A stretch of 64,000 nucleotides of DNA from Neisseriaceae bacterium PsAf (GTDB taxonomy: Bacteria; Pseudomonadota; Gammaproteobacteria; Burkholderiales; Neisseriaceae), in assembly GCA_017114885.1 (NCBI GenBank), contig WNLJ01000023.1, positions 54,430-118,429 on the forward strand. The letters are read 5' to 3'. Of the stretch, positions 1-8,934 are shown in pieces. The first letter of the stretch is position 1, and each line of letters starts with the position of its first letter. The position numbers were made by a program, and so were the translations under genes. Below the pieces are notes generated by a model. That model was not told the origin of the DNA. It was given only the letters and a program-made list of their open reading frames with translations, and made no database searches.

Positions 1-355
1 TTAAACGGGAACCAATACTTGAAACTTTTTGATAATCAACACCCTTTTTTACAGCTACCATCATCTTGCATTGCGCTATTTCTAAATCTAGAGGTTGATA
101 TAGGCCCATTTCGCCATGTTGCATCAAAACATCTTTACCAGCAATACCAAAGTCTGCAGCACCATATTGAACATAAGTTGGGACATCAGTTGGTCTTAAA
201 ATAATGACCCTAGTATTTTTATTGTTAGTATTTAAAATTAATTTCCTTGAGGTTTCTGGATTATCTAAAATTTCGATACCTGCTTTTTGTAAAAGTGGCA
301 CTGTTTCCTCAAAAATTCTTCCTTTAGATAAAGCAATAGTAATTGGATTTTGCAT
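1..355 (-). CDS. hisG: ATP phosphoribosyltransferase HisG, 5' part, cut by window edge
   Basis: Reading the minus strand from an ATG at 353-355 gives about 118 residues that begin [17 protein letters not shown] and continue off the window. The N-terminal SKGRIFEE segment, the [22 protein letters not shown] stretch (shown here only in part: [18 protein letters not shown]) and the later [12 protein letters not shown] are typical of the short, HisZ-type or stand-alone catalytic HisG. The enzyme joins ATP and PRPP in the first step of histidine synthesis in the cytoplasm. The C-terminal half lies outside the window, so I cannot tell short from long form with certainty. It is divergent from fabI across a 241-base gap. 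Family call is seen directly in the translated sequence; completeness is unknown. Confidence 0.9.
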   Translation of the reverse strand, partial: MQNPITIALSKGRIFEETVPLLQKAGIEILDNPETSRKLILNTNNKNTRVIILRPTDVPTYVQYGAADFGIAGKDVLMQHGEMGLYQPLDLEIAQCKMMVAVKKGVDYQKVSSIGSRL

Positions 356-433
356 GGTTTTTTAATAACTAAAAAATAAAGTGTTATTTTAACATGCTTG
401 GGTTTATTATGAATGAATACTTTATTTAAAATT

Positions 434-496
434 AGAATACTCATTTTATTGAAGTGTAATCACAATAAAATTATTATGAATAATCGTGAGTATTCT
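434..496. repeat. nested inverted repeats between hisG and fabI
   Basis: A perfect 10-bp inverted repeat (434-443 AGAATACTCA with 487-496 TGAGTATTCT) encloses a second 9-bp one (443-451 ATTTTATTG with 463-471 CAATAAAAT, 11-base loop). It lies between two divergent genes, so a transcription terminator is not expected. It could be an operator or a decayed repeat. It lies just upstream of the proposed fabI promoter. Confidence 0.5.
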
Positions 497-499
497 GTA

Positions 500-528
500 T
501 TTCCATTCAAGTGCTAAGTTGTTATAAT
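500..528 (+). promoter_or_regulatory. candidate sigma-70 promoter of fabI
   Basis: A perfect TATAAT at 523-528 lies 17 bases downstream of TTTCCA (500-505, four of six matches to the -35 consensus). It is about 70 bases ahead of the fabI ATG, which has its own strong GGAGGGG ribosome binding site. This is motif matching only. Confidence 0.5.
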
Positions 529-596
529 TTTATGCTAACATTGGATTTTAAAGAATGTTATTGAATTCTTTTTATTGATTACTCTGCGGAGGGGTT

Positions 597-1388
597 ATGG
601 GCTTTTTACAAGGAAAAAAAATATTAATTACAGGTTTGATTTCGTCTCGTTCTATTGCTTATGGGGTTGCTAAAGCATGTAAGGAACAGGGGGCAGAATT
701 GGCCTTTACCTATATGTTGGATAAGGTAGAAGATAGAGTACGAGATATGGCCAATAGTTTTGGTTCTGAATTGGTTTATCGTTGTGATGTACAAAATGAT
801 GACGAAATTGATGCTGTTTTTAAGAATTTAGAGCAGGAGTGGGGTGGATTAGACGGTTTGTTACACGCAGTCGCATTTGCTCCTAAAGAAGCCTTAGAGG
901 GTGATTTTTTAGAAGGCATTAGCAGAAAAGCTTTTTTGGTTTCTCAAGAAGTTTCTGCCTATAGCTTGGCTGCTTTAGCGAAAAGAGCAAGACCATTGAT
1001 GCAAGATAGGCAGGCTGCTTTAGTTGCATTAACGTATCTAGGTTCTATTAGGGCTGTTCAAAACTACAATACAATGGGCTTGGCCAAAGCTAGTTTAGAA
1101 GCGGCTATTCGATATACAGCACAAGCATTAGGTCCAGAAGGGATTAGATGTAATGGCGTTTCAGCAGGTCCTATTAAAACTTTGGCTGCGTCTGGTGTTT
1201 CAGGTTTTAGTAAATCACTTAAAAGAACCAGCGAAGAAAGTTTCTTAAAACGTAATGTTACAATTGAAGAAGTGGGAAATGTGGTGGCTTTTTTATTGTC
1301 AGATTTGGCTTCGGGGATTACCGGAGAAATTACTTATGTAGATTGTGGCTACCGTAATTCTGCACTTTCTATCACATTGGAAGAGTAA
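597..1388 (+). CDS. fabI: enoyl-[acyl-carrier-protein] reductase FabI (NADH)
   Basis: Cytoplasmic enzyme of the type II fatty acid cycle that reduces trans-2-enoyl-ACP with NADH. The 263-residue protein is the usual FabI length. The nucleotide-binding loop ITGLISSRSIAYG is at residues 11-23. The catalytic Tyr157 and Lys164 sit in the Y-x6-K spacing characteristic of FabI (YNTMGLAK), and Tyr147 precedes them in the TYLGS segment. The C-terminal SAGPIKTLAASG loop is the substrate-binding region. The ATG is preceded by GCGGAGGGG, a very strong ribosome binding site. The downstream lrgA starts 9 bases after the stop and may be co-transcribed. FabI is the target of triclosan; nothing in the sequence suggests a resistant variant. 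Confidence 0.96.
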   Translation: MGFLQGKKILITGLISSRSIAYGVAKACKEQGAELAFTYMLDKVEDRVRDMANSFGSELVYRCDVQNDDEIDAVFKNLEQEWGGLDGLLHAVAFAPKEALEGDFLEGISRKAFLVSQEVSAYSLAALAKRARPLMQDRQAALVALTYLGSIRAVQNYNTMGLAKASLEAAIRYTAQALGPEGIRCNGVSAGPIKTLAASGVSGFSKSLKRTSEESFLKRNVTIEEVGNVVAFLLSDLASGITGEITYVDCGYRNSALSITLEE

Positions 1389-1396
1389 TTTAGCTT

Positions 1397-1792
1397 ATGG
1401 CAACTAAATTTGAATTAGGAATAGTGATACTACTGCAAGTAGTTTTGATTTCACTGGTTTGGCTGTTTGCAGATTGGTTACATCAAAATTGGATAACGAT
1501 GATTCCTTCTAATATCTTAGGTCTCATTTTCATTTTGGTAGTAGTATCATTATTTGAAAAGACGATTGTCTTGTTTGATAAAGGCGCTTATTTTCTTATT
1601 TTGCATATAACATTGTTATTTATTCCAATTACAGTGTTAACGGCAGAGTATAAAGAGCTTTTTTTAAAAGAAGGTATTAATATTTTATTGGTAATGTGCT
1701 TGTCAACTATCATTGGTATGGTTGTTGTGGCAGCAGTAGTACATTATTTAAATAATTATCTAAATAGTAGAAAACACATTTCTGAAAATTAA
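1397..1792 (+). CDS. lrgA: CidA/LrgA family holin-like membrane protein
   Basis: A 131-residue, very hydrophobic protein with about four predicted membrane segments, which suits the CidA/LrgA family in length and layout. The central IPSNILGLIFILVVV stretch matches the conserved P-x-x-x-x-G-L segment of the family. LrgA works with LrgB in the inner membrane. In Gram-positive bacteria the pair influences autolysis, and related pairs act in pyruvate or glycolate export in some bacteria and plants. Which role applies here cannot be read from the sequence. It is 4 bases upstream of lrgB and clearly forms an operon with it. Confidence 0.85.
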   Translation: MATKFELGIVILLQVVLISLVWLFADWLHQNWITMIPSNILGLIFILVVVSLFEKTIVLFDKGAYFLILHITLLFIPITVLTAEYKELFLKEGINILLVMCLSTIIGMVVVAAVVHYLNNYLNSRKHISEN

Positions 1793-1796
1793 TATT

Positions 1797-2498
1797 ATGG
1801 ATAATCCTATTGTTATGTCGATACTGTTAATTGCTTTAACAGTAATTGTTTATATAATCAGTAAAAAAATATTTTTTAAATATCCTAAAGTATGGTTATT
1901 ACCAGTGGTTGTTTCGCCATTGGTTATTTTATTGATTCTATATTTAATTTCCATACCACTGGAAACTTATGATAAAGCAGTTCAACCTCTTATCTGGTTT
2001 TTGGGGCCTGCTGTATCAGCATTTGCCATACCTATTTATGAGCAAAGAAGAATCATTGTCGAAAATGGTATTGTTTTATCCGCGGGTGTTATTGTTGGAA
2101 TTATTGTCACGATAGTTGCGACTATATTGCTGTGCAGAATATTTCCTGTAGATCCATTAGTTGAAGGAAGTATGATTCCTCATGCAATTAGTTCGCCATT
2201 CGCTATTGCGGTTGCTCCTTATATTAACGGCGGAGAAAATCTGGCAGCAGTGTTTTCTATTTTAACGGGTATTTTTGGGATGTTAATAGGCGAAGTGGTA
2301 TTGTTAGTAATGCATATTAAGGATTCTATTGTTAGAGGAATGATGTATGGGACAACCTCGTCTGTCGTGGGTACAGCAAAAGCGATGGAAATAGGTCAAA
2401 AAGATGGAGTAATTGCTAGTTTAGCAATGATCTTAAGTGGAATTGTCATGATTTTAATTGCCCCAATCTTAATGGGTTTTAAATTAATTGAGAACTGA
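1797..2498 (+). CDS. lrgB: LrgB family membrane protein
   Basis: A 233-residue polytopic membrane protein with the normal LrgB length. The family hallmarks are visible: a LIWFLGPAVSAFAIPIYEQ segment around residues 66-84, the EGSMIPHAISSPFAIAVA loop around residue 122-139, and the VVGTAKAMEIGQ motif around residues 190-201. It is the partner of the LrgA-like protein directly upstream. The pair was long described as an antiholin system, but several LrgAB or PLGG1 homologues transport small organic acids such as pyruvate or glycolate. The next gene, a thiolase, starts 15 bases later and could share the transcript, which would fit a link to carbon overflow; that link is inference. Confidence 0.88.
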   Translation: MDNPIVMSILLIALTVIVYIISKKIFFKYPKVWLLPVVVSPLVILLILYLISIPLETYDKAVQPLIWFLGPAVSAFAIPIYEQRRIIVENGIVLSAGVIVGIIVTIVATILLCRIFPVDPLVEGSMIPHAISSPFAIAVAPYINGGENLAAVFSILTGIFGMLIGEVVLLVMHIKDSIVRGMMYGTTSSVVGTAKAMEIGQKDGVIASLAMILSGIVMILIAPILMGFKLIEN

Positions 2499-2513
2499 AT
2501 AAAAGAGATAATT

Positions 2514-3698
2514 ATGAATAAAAAAGTAGTGATTGTATCGGCTAAACGCACATCAATTGGTAAATTTGGTGGTGCTTTATCTAGTGTGTCGGCTATGCAA
2601 ATGGGTGCTACGGTAATACGTGCTTTATTAGAAGAGACGCAACTTGATGTTCATGCAATTGATGAAGTGATTATGGGGCATGTTTTGACAGCAGGCTTGG
2701 GACAAAATACAGCCAGACAAGCAGCACTATTGGCTGGTCTACCTATAGAAGTATCGTGTTTTGGTGTTAATTTAGTCTGTGGTTCTGGTTTAAAATCTGT
2801 TGATTTGGCAGCACAATCTATTATAAGTGGTAATGCAGAAATTGTGATTGCTGGTGGGCAAGAGTCAATGACGAGAGCACCTTTCTTGGTCCCAGAGATG
2901 AGAAATGGTAAAAGGATGGGCAATACTTCAATAATTGATAGCATGATTAATGATGGTTTGTTAGATGCGTATAATCACTATCATATGGGAGTGACCGCAG
3001 AAAATGTTGCCAAAGAATACAATATCAGTCGTGAAGATCAAGATCGATTTTCTTTAGCATCTCAAAATAAAGCAGAAGCAGCACAAAAAGAGGGTAAATT
3101 TAAAGACGAGATTGTTCCGATAGAAATATCAGGAAGAAAAGGTAGTGTTTCTGTTTTTGAAGAAGATGAATTTATAAGACCAGGATCTACTTATGAGTCT
3201 GTTTCTAAAGCAAGACCTGCTTTTATTGATAATGGCACAGTAACTGCTGCCAATGCCTCTGGTATTAACGATGGTGCAGCTGCTGTAATGCTAATGACAG
3301 AAGAAAAAGCTAAAGAATTAGGTTTAGAAATTTTAGCGAGCATTGAGAGTTGTGCTACAGCTGGTTGTGAACCAAAAATTATGGGCATAGGACCCGTTGA
3401 AGCAGTTAGAAAAGTACTGAGAAGAACGAATTGGGATGTGAAAGATTTAGATCTAGTCGAGGCGAACGAAGCTTTTGCATCGCAAGCGTTGGCGGTAATG
3501 AATGAGCTAAAATTTAATCCTTCTATCGTGAATGTGAATGGGGGAGCAATTGCTTTAGGACATCCTATTGGTGCTTCAGGTTGTCGAATTCTTGTTTCTC
3601 TAATTTATGAAATGCAGCGTAGGAATGCCAAAAAAGGTCTAGCGTCATTATGTATTGGTGGTGGAATGGGCATTGCAATGACTATTTCTCGAAATTAA
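2514..3698 (+). CDS. atoB: acetyl-CoA acetyltransferase (thiolase)
   Basis: A 394-residue thiolase of the biosynthetic/degradative acetoacetyl-CoA type, condensing or cleaving acetyl-CoA units in the cytoplasm. Catalytic residues are all in place: Cys89 in NLVCGSGLKS, His350 in GHPIGASG and Cys380 in CIGGGMG. The length and the AGGQESMTRAPF segment favour acetyl-CoA acetyltransferase (AtoB/PhaA) over the longer FadA type. No polyhydroxybutyrate synthase or CoA transferase gene is next to it, so the pathway it serves is open. It is 15 bases from lrgB and 82 bases from icd. The symbol is a family-level assignment. Confidence 0.9.
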   Translation: MNKKVVIVSAKRTSIGKFGGALSSVSAMQMGATVIRALLEETQLDVHAIDEVIMGHVLTAGLGQNTARQAALLAGLPIEVSCFGVNLVCGSGLKSVDLAAQSIISGNAEIVIAGGQESMTRAPFLVPEMRNGKRMGNTSIIDSMINDGLLDAYNHYHMGVTAENVAKEYNISREDQDRFSLASQNKAEAAQKEGKFKDEIVPIEISGRKGSVSVFEEDEFIRPGSTYESVSKARPAFIDNGTVTAANASGINDGAAAVMLMTEEKAKELGLEILASIESCATAGCEPKIMGIGPVEAVRKVLRRTNWDVKDLDLVEANEAFASQALAVMNELKFNPSIVNVNGGAIALGHPIGASGCRILVSLIYEMQRRNAKKGLASLCIGGGMGIAMTISRN

Positions 3699-3780
3699 AA
3701 ATAGATTTCAATAGTATAGTATAATGAACTAGAAATATTTTCTGAGCGAATTAATAATATTTAAAATTAGGAGAGTTTGT

Positions 3781-5022
3781 ATGAGTGATAAAGTAATTAT
3801 TCCAGAAGGTGGCGCAAAAATTGTGTTGGGAGAGACTATTCCTAACAATCCTATTATTCCTTTTATTGAAGGTGATGGAATTGGAACTGATATTACTCCT
3901 GTTATGATTTCTGTTATTGATGCAGCAGTCAAAAAAGCGTATTCTGGTGAGAAAAAAATTCACTGGATGGAAGTGTATGCAGGAGAAAAAGCAACTAGAG
4001 TATATGGTGATAATGTATGGTTGCCAGATGAAACAGTTGAGTATTTAAAAGAATATCCTGTTTCCATTAAAGGACCAATGACTACACCTATTGGAGGTGG
4101 TATTCGTTCGCTTAATGTTGCCTTAAGACAAAAACTAGATTTGTATCAATGTGTGCGTCCAGTGCGTTATTTTCAAGGAGTTCCTTCACCACTAAAAGAT
4201 CCAAGTCAAACTGATATGGTTATTTTCCGTGAAAATACAGAAGATATTTATGCAGGAATTGAATGGGAAGCAGGTAGTGAACAAGCAGTCAAACTTATCA
4301 ATTTCCTTGAAGATGAATTTAAAGTAACCCAAATTAGATTCCCTAAAACTTCTGGTATCGGTATTAAACCTATTTCTAAAGAGGGTACAGAAAGATTATT
4401 TAGAGCAGCAGTTAATTATGCTATTCAAAACGATCGTAATAGTGTGACTATTGTACATAAAGGTAATATTATGAAATTTACCGAAGGTGCTTTTAGAGAT
4501 TGGTCATATGAATTGGTAAAACGTGAATTTGGTGCAGAATTAATTGGTGCTGGTCCATGGTGTTCATTTAAAAATCCAAATACAGGTAAAGAAATTGTTG
4601 TTAAAGATGCAATTGCGGATAATTTCTTACAACAAATTTTATTGAGTCCTGGCGAATATGATGTGATTGCAACTATGAATTTAAATGGTGATTATATATC
4701 AGATGCTTTAGCTGCTCAGGTGGGTGGAATTGGTATTGCTCCAGGTGCTAACATTTCAGATAAGTATGCTGTTTTTGAGGCAACACACGGAACTGCACCG
4801 AAGTATGCAGGGTTAGATAAAGTCAATCCAGGCTCATTAATCCTTTCTGCTGAGATGATGTTAAGATTCTTAGGCTGGAAAGAAGCGGCTGATTTAGTGA
4901 TTTCTTCAATGGAAAAAACTATTAGCGATAAAATGGTTACTTATGATTTTGCCCGTGATTTAGACGGTGCTACTGAAGTTTCTACTTCAGAATTTGGTGA
5001 AGAAATGATTAAAAGAATGTAA
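3781..5022 (+). CDS. icd: NADP-dependent isocitrate dehydrogenase
   Basis: TCA-cycle enzyme converting isocitrate to 2-oxoglutarate and CO2 with NADP. The 413 residues align in length with the homodimeric E. coli-type enzyme. The substrate loop [13 protein letters not shown] contains Ser110, equivalent to the serine phosphorylated by AceK in E. coli. [11 protein letters not shown] and [15 protein letters not shown] segments and the C-terminal [15 protein letters not shown] are present. A ribosome binding site (GGAGAG) lies ahead of the ATG. It has its own upstream gap of 82 bases and is followed by a strong hairpin terminator, so it may be monocistronic. No aceK is in the window. Confidence 0.96.
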   Translation: MSDKVIIPEGGAKIVLGETIPNNPIIPFIEGDGIGTDITPVMISVIDAAVKKAYSGEKKIHWMEVYAGEKATRVYGDNVWLPDETVEYLKEYPVSIKGPMTTPIGGGIRSLNVALRQKLDLYQCVRPVRYFQGVPSPLKDPSQTDMVIFRENTEDIYAGIEWEAGSEQAVKLINFLEDEFKVTQIRFPKTSGIGIKPISKEGTERLFRAAVNYAIQNDRNSVTIVHKGNIMKFTEGAFRDWSYELVKREFGAELIGAGPWCSFKNPNTGKEIVVKDAIADNFLQQILLSPGEYDVIATMNLNGDYISDALAAQVGGIGIAPGANISDKYAVFEATHGTAPKYAGLDKVNPGSLILSAEMMLRFLGWKEAADLVISSMEKTISDKMVTYDFARDLDGATEVSTSEFGEEMIKRM

Positions 5023-5035
5023 TTTATTCTATTAT

Positions 5036-5064
5036 AAAAAACCTCAGATATTCTGAGGTTTTTT
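5036..5064. terminator. bidirectional Rho-independent terminator between icd and rpoH
   Basis: A perfect 13-bp stem (5036-5048 with 5052-5064) with a 3-base TAT loop has A-tracts on the left and T-tracts on the right. It can therefore serve both the rightward icd transcript and the leftward rpoH transcript that converge here. Confidence 0.93.
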
Positions 5065-5072
5065 ATTGATAA

Positions 5073-5924
5073 TTAACTTTTGTCTTCAATAAGATAGCCA
5101 CGCATTTTTTCAATAGCTTTGGATTCAATTTGACGAATTCGTTCAGGAGAAACTCCGTATTTAACTGCTAAATCATGCAAAGTGGAATTATTATCAGCCA
5201 ACCAACGGCTTTCAACAATATCTCGACTTCTATCATCTAATTGTGTCAGCGCATGCGTTAAACTTTCAGTTTGTAGAATTTGGTCATCTTTTTTACCTAA
5301 TTGGATTTCTGGTTCGTTATCATAATCTGCTAACCAGTCAATAGGTGCAAAACTATCTTCATCATCACTGTCTCGAATTAAGGCAATATCATGGCCTGTC
5401 ATTCTTTGTTCCATCTCATAAACATCTTTTAACTTAACGCCTAAGTCTTCTGCTATTTCCTTGGCTTCGATTTCAGATAGGGCATTCATATTTTTTTTCA
5501 TACTACGTAAATTAAAAAATAACTTACGTTGAGGTTTTGTTGTTGCCACTCTAACCAAGCGCCAATTTCTGAGTACAAATTCGTGAATCTCCGCTTTAAT
5601 CCAGTGTATTGCAAATGAAACCAAGCGAACTCCTCTATTGGGGTCAAACTTTTTAACGGCTTTCATTAGTCCAATATTACCTTCTTGAATTAAATCGGCT
5701 TGATTAAGTCCATAACCATCATAGTCTCTAGCAATTGATACTACTAATCTTAAATGAGATAAAATTAATCTTTTTGCAGCTTCTAGGTCTCCCTCATTAG
5801 CTAATTTTTCCGCTAAATCATGTTCTTCTTCAGCTGTTAATAAAGGAATGGAATTCACAGTATTGATGTATTGAGCCAAGCTACCATGTCCAGTTAATAC
5901 TGGTAATGTTATTTCGTTGCTCAT
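5073..5924 (-). CDS. rpoH: heat-shock sigma factor RpoH (sigma-32)
   Basis: Alternative sigma factor that directs RNA polymerase to heat-shock promoters. The 283 residues match sigma-32 length. The family-defining RpoH box QRKLFFNLR is at residues 132-140. Region 2 is recognisable in LRLVVSIARDYDGYGL and DLIQEGNIGLMKAVKKFD, and a helix-turn-helix of region 4 follows near residues 247-274 (VSPERIRQIES). It converges on icd. About 230 bases of AT-rich DNA separate it from the divergent cysT. In E. coli rpoH mRNA structure senses temperature; I saw no convincing thermosensor here. Confidence 0.96.
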   Translation of the reverse strand: MSNEITLPVLTGHGSLAQYINTVNSIPLLTAEEEHDLAEKLANEGDLEAAKRLILSHLRLVVSIARDYDGYGLNQADLIQEGNIGLMKAVKKFDPNRGVRLVSFAIHWIKAEIHEFVLRNWRLVRVATTKPQRKLFFNLRSMKKNMNALSEIEAKEIAEDLGVKLKDVYEMEQRMTGHDIALIRDSDDEDSFAPIDWLADYDNEPEIQLGKKDDQILQTESLTHALTQLDDRSRDIVESRWLADNNSTLHDLAVKYGVSPERIRQIESKAIEKMRGYLIEDKS

Positions 5925-6112
5925 GAGTAATTTCCTGTTCTAATATAAAGATTTTAAATAAATTTTTTGATGAACTATATAAATTATAATTCAATCAATT
6001 ATGGTTTTTCATTATAGCTCACTATTCGATAAGAAAACAATAGCCATCTCATGTATATAATTTTAAGTTATTTGGTTAAAAGGGATTAGTATTTTCGGTT
6101 ATTACCAATAGA

Positions 6113-6143
6113 ATATAGACTATATCCTATTTATAAAAATAGG
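6113..6143 (+). promoter_or_regulatory. two short palindromes in the cysT leader
   Basis: ATATAG-A-CTATAT (6113-6125) is followed directly by a hairpin CCTATTT-ATAA-AAATAGG (6126-6143). The right arm of the hairpin overlaps the AGGG that would be the ribosome binding site of cysT (ATG at 6156). It could be an operator and/or a translation-blocking hairpin. No CysB site consensus can be claimed. Confidence 0.35.
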
Positions 6144-6155
6144 GTAGCTAGTTTT

Positions 6156-6986
6156 ATGTCCATGTTTCAGACCAAACCAATTTTGCCAGGATTTAAACTT
6201 AGTTTCGCTGTTACTTTATTTAGTTTATCTATATTTATTATTTTACCTTTATTTGCGTTATTTTATAGTGTTTCTGGTGCAGGTTGGGACTATTTTTTTT
6301 CGGTTGTTTTTTCTGAAAATGTATTATATGCACTTTTTTTAACATTATTTTTATCATTTTTGGCAGTAGCAACAAATATTTTATTTGGCTTAATTATTGC
6401 ATGGGTTTTGGTCCGGTATGATTTTTTTGGCAAAGGTTTATTAAATTCTATTGTTGATTTGCCATTTGCTTTACCAACTTCAGTTACAGGAATTACCTTA
6501 GCTACATTATATGCCACCAATGGCTGGTTGGGTTCTTTATTCGCACCATTTGGCATACGGATTGCTTTTACAAATATAGGTATTTGGATTGCTTTGGTTG
6601 TTGTTAGCTTACCTTTTATCGTAAGAACCATACAACCTGTATTAGAAGACTTAAATATAGAACAAGAGGAAGCTGCAGCTACCTTAAATATTAATCGTTT
6701 ACAAGTCTTTACCAAGATAATATTGCCAGAATTAAAACCTGCCTTGATTGGTGGTATAGCTATCGCATTTGCAAGATGTACAGGGGAATACGGATCGGTT
6801 ATTTTTATTGCAGGCAATATTCCTAAGGAGTCAGAGATATTGCCTTTGGTTATTGCTTCAAAATTTGAACAATTCGATTTAACAGGCGCATCAGCAGTAG
6901 CAATTTTGATGTTAATTATTTCTTTTTCTGTTCTGTTATTTTTAAATTGGTATCAACGTAAACTAGGGAAAGGATTGGCACTTTGA
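6156..6986 (+). CDS. cysT: sulfate/thiosulfate ABC transporter permease CysT
   Basis: One of two inner-membrane permease subunits of the sulfate/thiosulfate importer (also called CysU). The 276-residue protein has about six membrane segments. The EAA loop that docks on the ATPase is visible at residues 171-180 (EEAAATLNIN) followed by KIILPELKPAL. The DLPFALPTSVTGITLA segment is typical of CysT. It is first in a cysT-cysW-cysA operon and overlaps cysW by 4 bases. The periplasmic binding protein (Sbp or CysP) is not in the window and must be elsewhere if the system works. Confidence 0.93.
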   Translation: MSMFQTKPILPGFKLSFAVTLFSLSIFIILPLFALFYSVSGAGWDYFFSVVFSENVLYALFLTLFLSFLAVATNILFGLIIAWVLVRYDFFGKGLLNSIVDLPFALPTSVTGITLATLYATNGWLGSLFAPFGIRIAFTNIGIWIALVVVSLPFIVRTIQPVLEDLNIEQEEAAATLNINRLQVFTKIILPELKPALIGGIAIAFARCTGEYGSVIFIAGNIPKESEILPLVIASKFEQFDLTGASAVAILMLIISFSVLLFLNWYQRKLGKGLAL

Positions 6987-7837
6987 AGGATAAGAATAAT
7001 AGTGTAACAGAGCCTAAATGGGTGCGTTGTGTTTTAATTTTTAGTGCTTTTTTTATTTTATTTATTTTCTTGATTATTCCATTAATCAGTATTTTTTATG
7101 AGGCTTTATACAGAGGTTGGGACTTATATGTTTCTTCTATTTTTGATAAAGAAGCATTAAAAGCAATTCAATTAAGCTTATTAACAGTCTTAATTGTGGT
7201 GCCAGTTAATGTAATTATTGGTGTCAGCATGGCTTGGTTGATTGCTAGATTTGATTTTAAAGGTAAAGCGTTTCTTAATAGTTTAATTGATTTACCATTT
7301 GCTGTTTCACCAGTAGTTGCTGGTTTAATGTTGGTGTTATTATTGGGCTCTGCCAGCTTCTTAGGCTCTTGGTTAGAAAGCCATGGCATGCAGATTATCT
7401 TTGCTGTGCCAGGAATTATATTAGCGACCTTGTTCGTTACTTTTCCTTTTGTTGCAAGAGAATTAATTCCCTTAATGGAATCACAAGGAAGTGAGGAAGA
7501 ACAAGCTGCTTTAATATTGGGCGCACGTTCATGGGACATATTTTTTAAAGTCACTCTACCTAATATTAAATGGGGATTAATCTATGGAATTATACTGGTA
7601 AATGCTAGAGCATTGGGAGAATTTGGTGCGGTAAGTATTGTTTCTGGTCATATTAGAGGTGAAACGAATACAGTGCCTTTACAAGTAGAAGTGTTGTATA
7701 GTGAGTATAATTATACGGCTGCTTTTACTTTGGCAAGTTTATTGGCCTTGATGGCTATTTTTACCTTATTATTACAGAATGTAATTACTTGGAATCAAAA
7801 ACGATTGGAACATAAAAATAAAAAATTAATAGTATAA
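6983..7837 (+). CDS. cysW: sulfate/thiosulfate ABC transporter permease CysW
   Basis: Second permease subunit of the sulfate importer, 284 residues with about six membrane segments. The EAA loop is at residues 171-180 ([10 protein letters not shown]), and [14 protein letters not shown] matches the CysW signature. I start it at the TTG at 6983-6985, which overlaps the TGA of cysT; no in-frame ATG lies near and the reading frame is blocked upstream, so translational coupling to cysT is likely. GGGAAAGGA upstream can serve as the ribosome binding site. Close sequence kinship with CysT reflects an old family duplication, not a recent one. Confidence 0.92.
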   Translation: MKDKNNSVTEPKWVRCVLIFSAFFILFIFLIIPLISIFYEALYRGWDLYVSSIFDKEALKAIQLSLLTVLIVVPVNVIIGVSMAWLIARFDFKGKAFLNSLIDLPFAVSPVVAGLMLVLLLGSASFLGSWLESHGMQIIFAVPGIILATLFVTFPFVARELIPLMESQGSEEEQAALILGARSWDIFFKVTLPNIKWGLIYGIILVNARALGEFGAVSIVSGHIRGETNTVPLQVEVLYSEYNYTAAFTLASLLALMAIFTLLLQNVITWNQKRLEHKNKKLIV

Positions 7838-7848
7838 ATAGGTCATAT

Positions 7849-8934
7849 ATGAGTATTTCAATTAAAAACTTAGAAAAAAGCTTTGATGATTATCAAGCGT
7901 TAAAAAATATTAATCTGGATGTCGAATCAGGAAAGTTCTATGCCTTGTTAGGGCCTTCAGGATGTGGAAAAACAACTTTGCTAAGAATTATTGCTGGTTT
8001 AGAAACGGCAGATTCTGGACAAATATTTTTTGATGATAGGGATATGACTAATGTTGATGTGCGTAATAGGGGCATTGGTTTTGTTTTTCAGAATTATGCT
8101 TTATTTAGGCATATGACAGTTTTTGATAATGTTGCTTTTGGTTTAAGGGTGAAACCAAGAAAAGAACGATTATCTGATGAGAAAATTACCAAAAGAGTTC
8201 GAGAACTGTTGAGTATGATTCAATTAGATTGGTTGGAAAATGCTTACCCATCTAGATTATCGGGAGGACAGAAACAAAGAGTCGCATTGGCTAGAGCGCT
8301 TGCAGTAACACCTAAGGTATTATTGCTTGATGAACCTTTTGGTGCTTTAGATGCTAAAGTTAGGAAAGACTTGAGATTATCTTTGAGAGACATACAACAT
8401 GAACTGAATATCACTTGTATTTTGGTGACTCATGATCAAGAAGAGGCACTCAGCATGGCGGATAAAATTGTGGTCATGAATAAAGGAAAAATAGAGCAGA
8501 CAGGAACTGGTCCAGAGTTATACAATAATCCTAGTACTGGATTTACAGTTGAATTTTTGGGAGAAGTGAATATTTTTAACCGTGCTAGAGTGGAAAATAA
8601 CCAGCTTATGATTGGTGGTTATACAGAATCAGCCCCTGAGAATTTTTTAGGGAGAGAAGAAAATGTTATAGCCTATGCACGACCTCAAGACATTACTATC
8701 TCACACACAGCTGATGATAATTCTATTGCTCAAGCAGAGATTCAAGATATTCAAGAAATAGGTCCTGTTGTACGTATTTTTTTAGATAGTTTTGTGTCAG
8801 ATAAAAAAATAGAAGTGGTACTTACCAAACAAGTCTTTGATGAAAGCCCTTTTTTGATTCAAGAAAAAGTTTATTTTAAACCAGAAAAAACGTTTGTTTT
8901 TGCTTTAGATAATTTAGTGGATTATATGATTTAA
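7849..8934 (+). CDS. cysA: sulfate/thiosulfate import ATP-binding protein CysA
   Basis: ATPase subunit that powers CysTW. Walker [10 protein letters not shown] is at residues 35-43, the ABC signature LSGGQ starts at 137, Walker B VLLLDEP spans 157-163, and the switch histidine lies in [11 protein letters not shown]. The C-terminal third carries a TOBE-like regulatory domain, as in CysA of the CUT1/sulfate ATPase class. Length 361 is normal. It begins 11 bases after cysW and its stop overlaps the convergent dsbD stop by 4 bases, leaving no room for a terminator between the two operons. Confidence 0.94.
   Translation: MSISIKNLEKSFDDYQALKNINLDVESGKFYALLGPSGCGKTTLLRIIAGLETADSGQIFFDDRDMTNVDVRNRGIGFVFQNYALFRHMTVFDNVAFGLRVKPRKERLSDEKITKRVRELLSMIQLDWLENAYPSRLSGGQKQRVALARALAVTPKVLLLDEPFGALDAKVRKDLRLSLRDIQHELNITCILVTHDQEEALSMADKIVVMNKGKIEQTGTGPELYNNPSTGFTVEFLGEVNIFNRARVENNQLMIGGYTESAPENFLGREENVIAYARPQDITISHTADDNSIAQAEIQDIQEIGPVVRIFLDSFVSDKKIEVVLTKQVFDESPFLIQEKVYFKPEKTFVFALDNLVDYMI

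Noticed and set aside
6290..6817. 175-residue minus-strand frame inside cysT
   Set aside because: It is antisense to a clearly conserved permease gene, and its composition (Lys/Asn/Ile-rich, no domain) is what an antisense frame gives.
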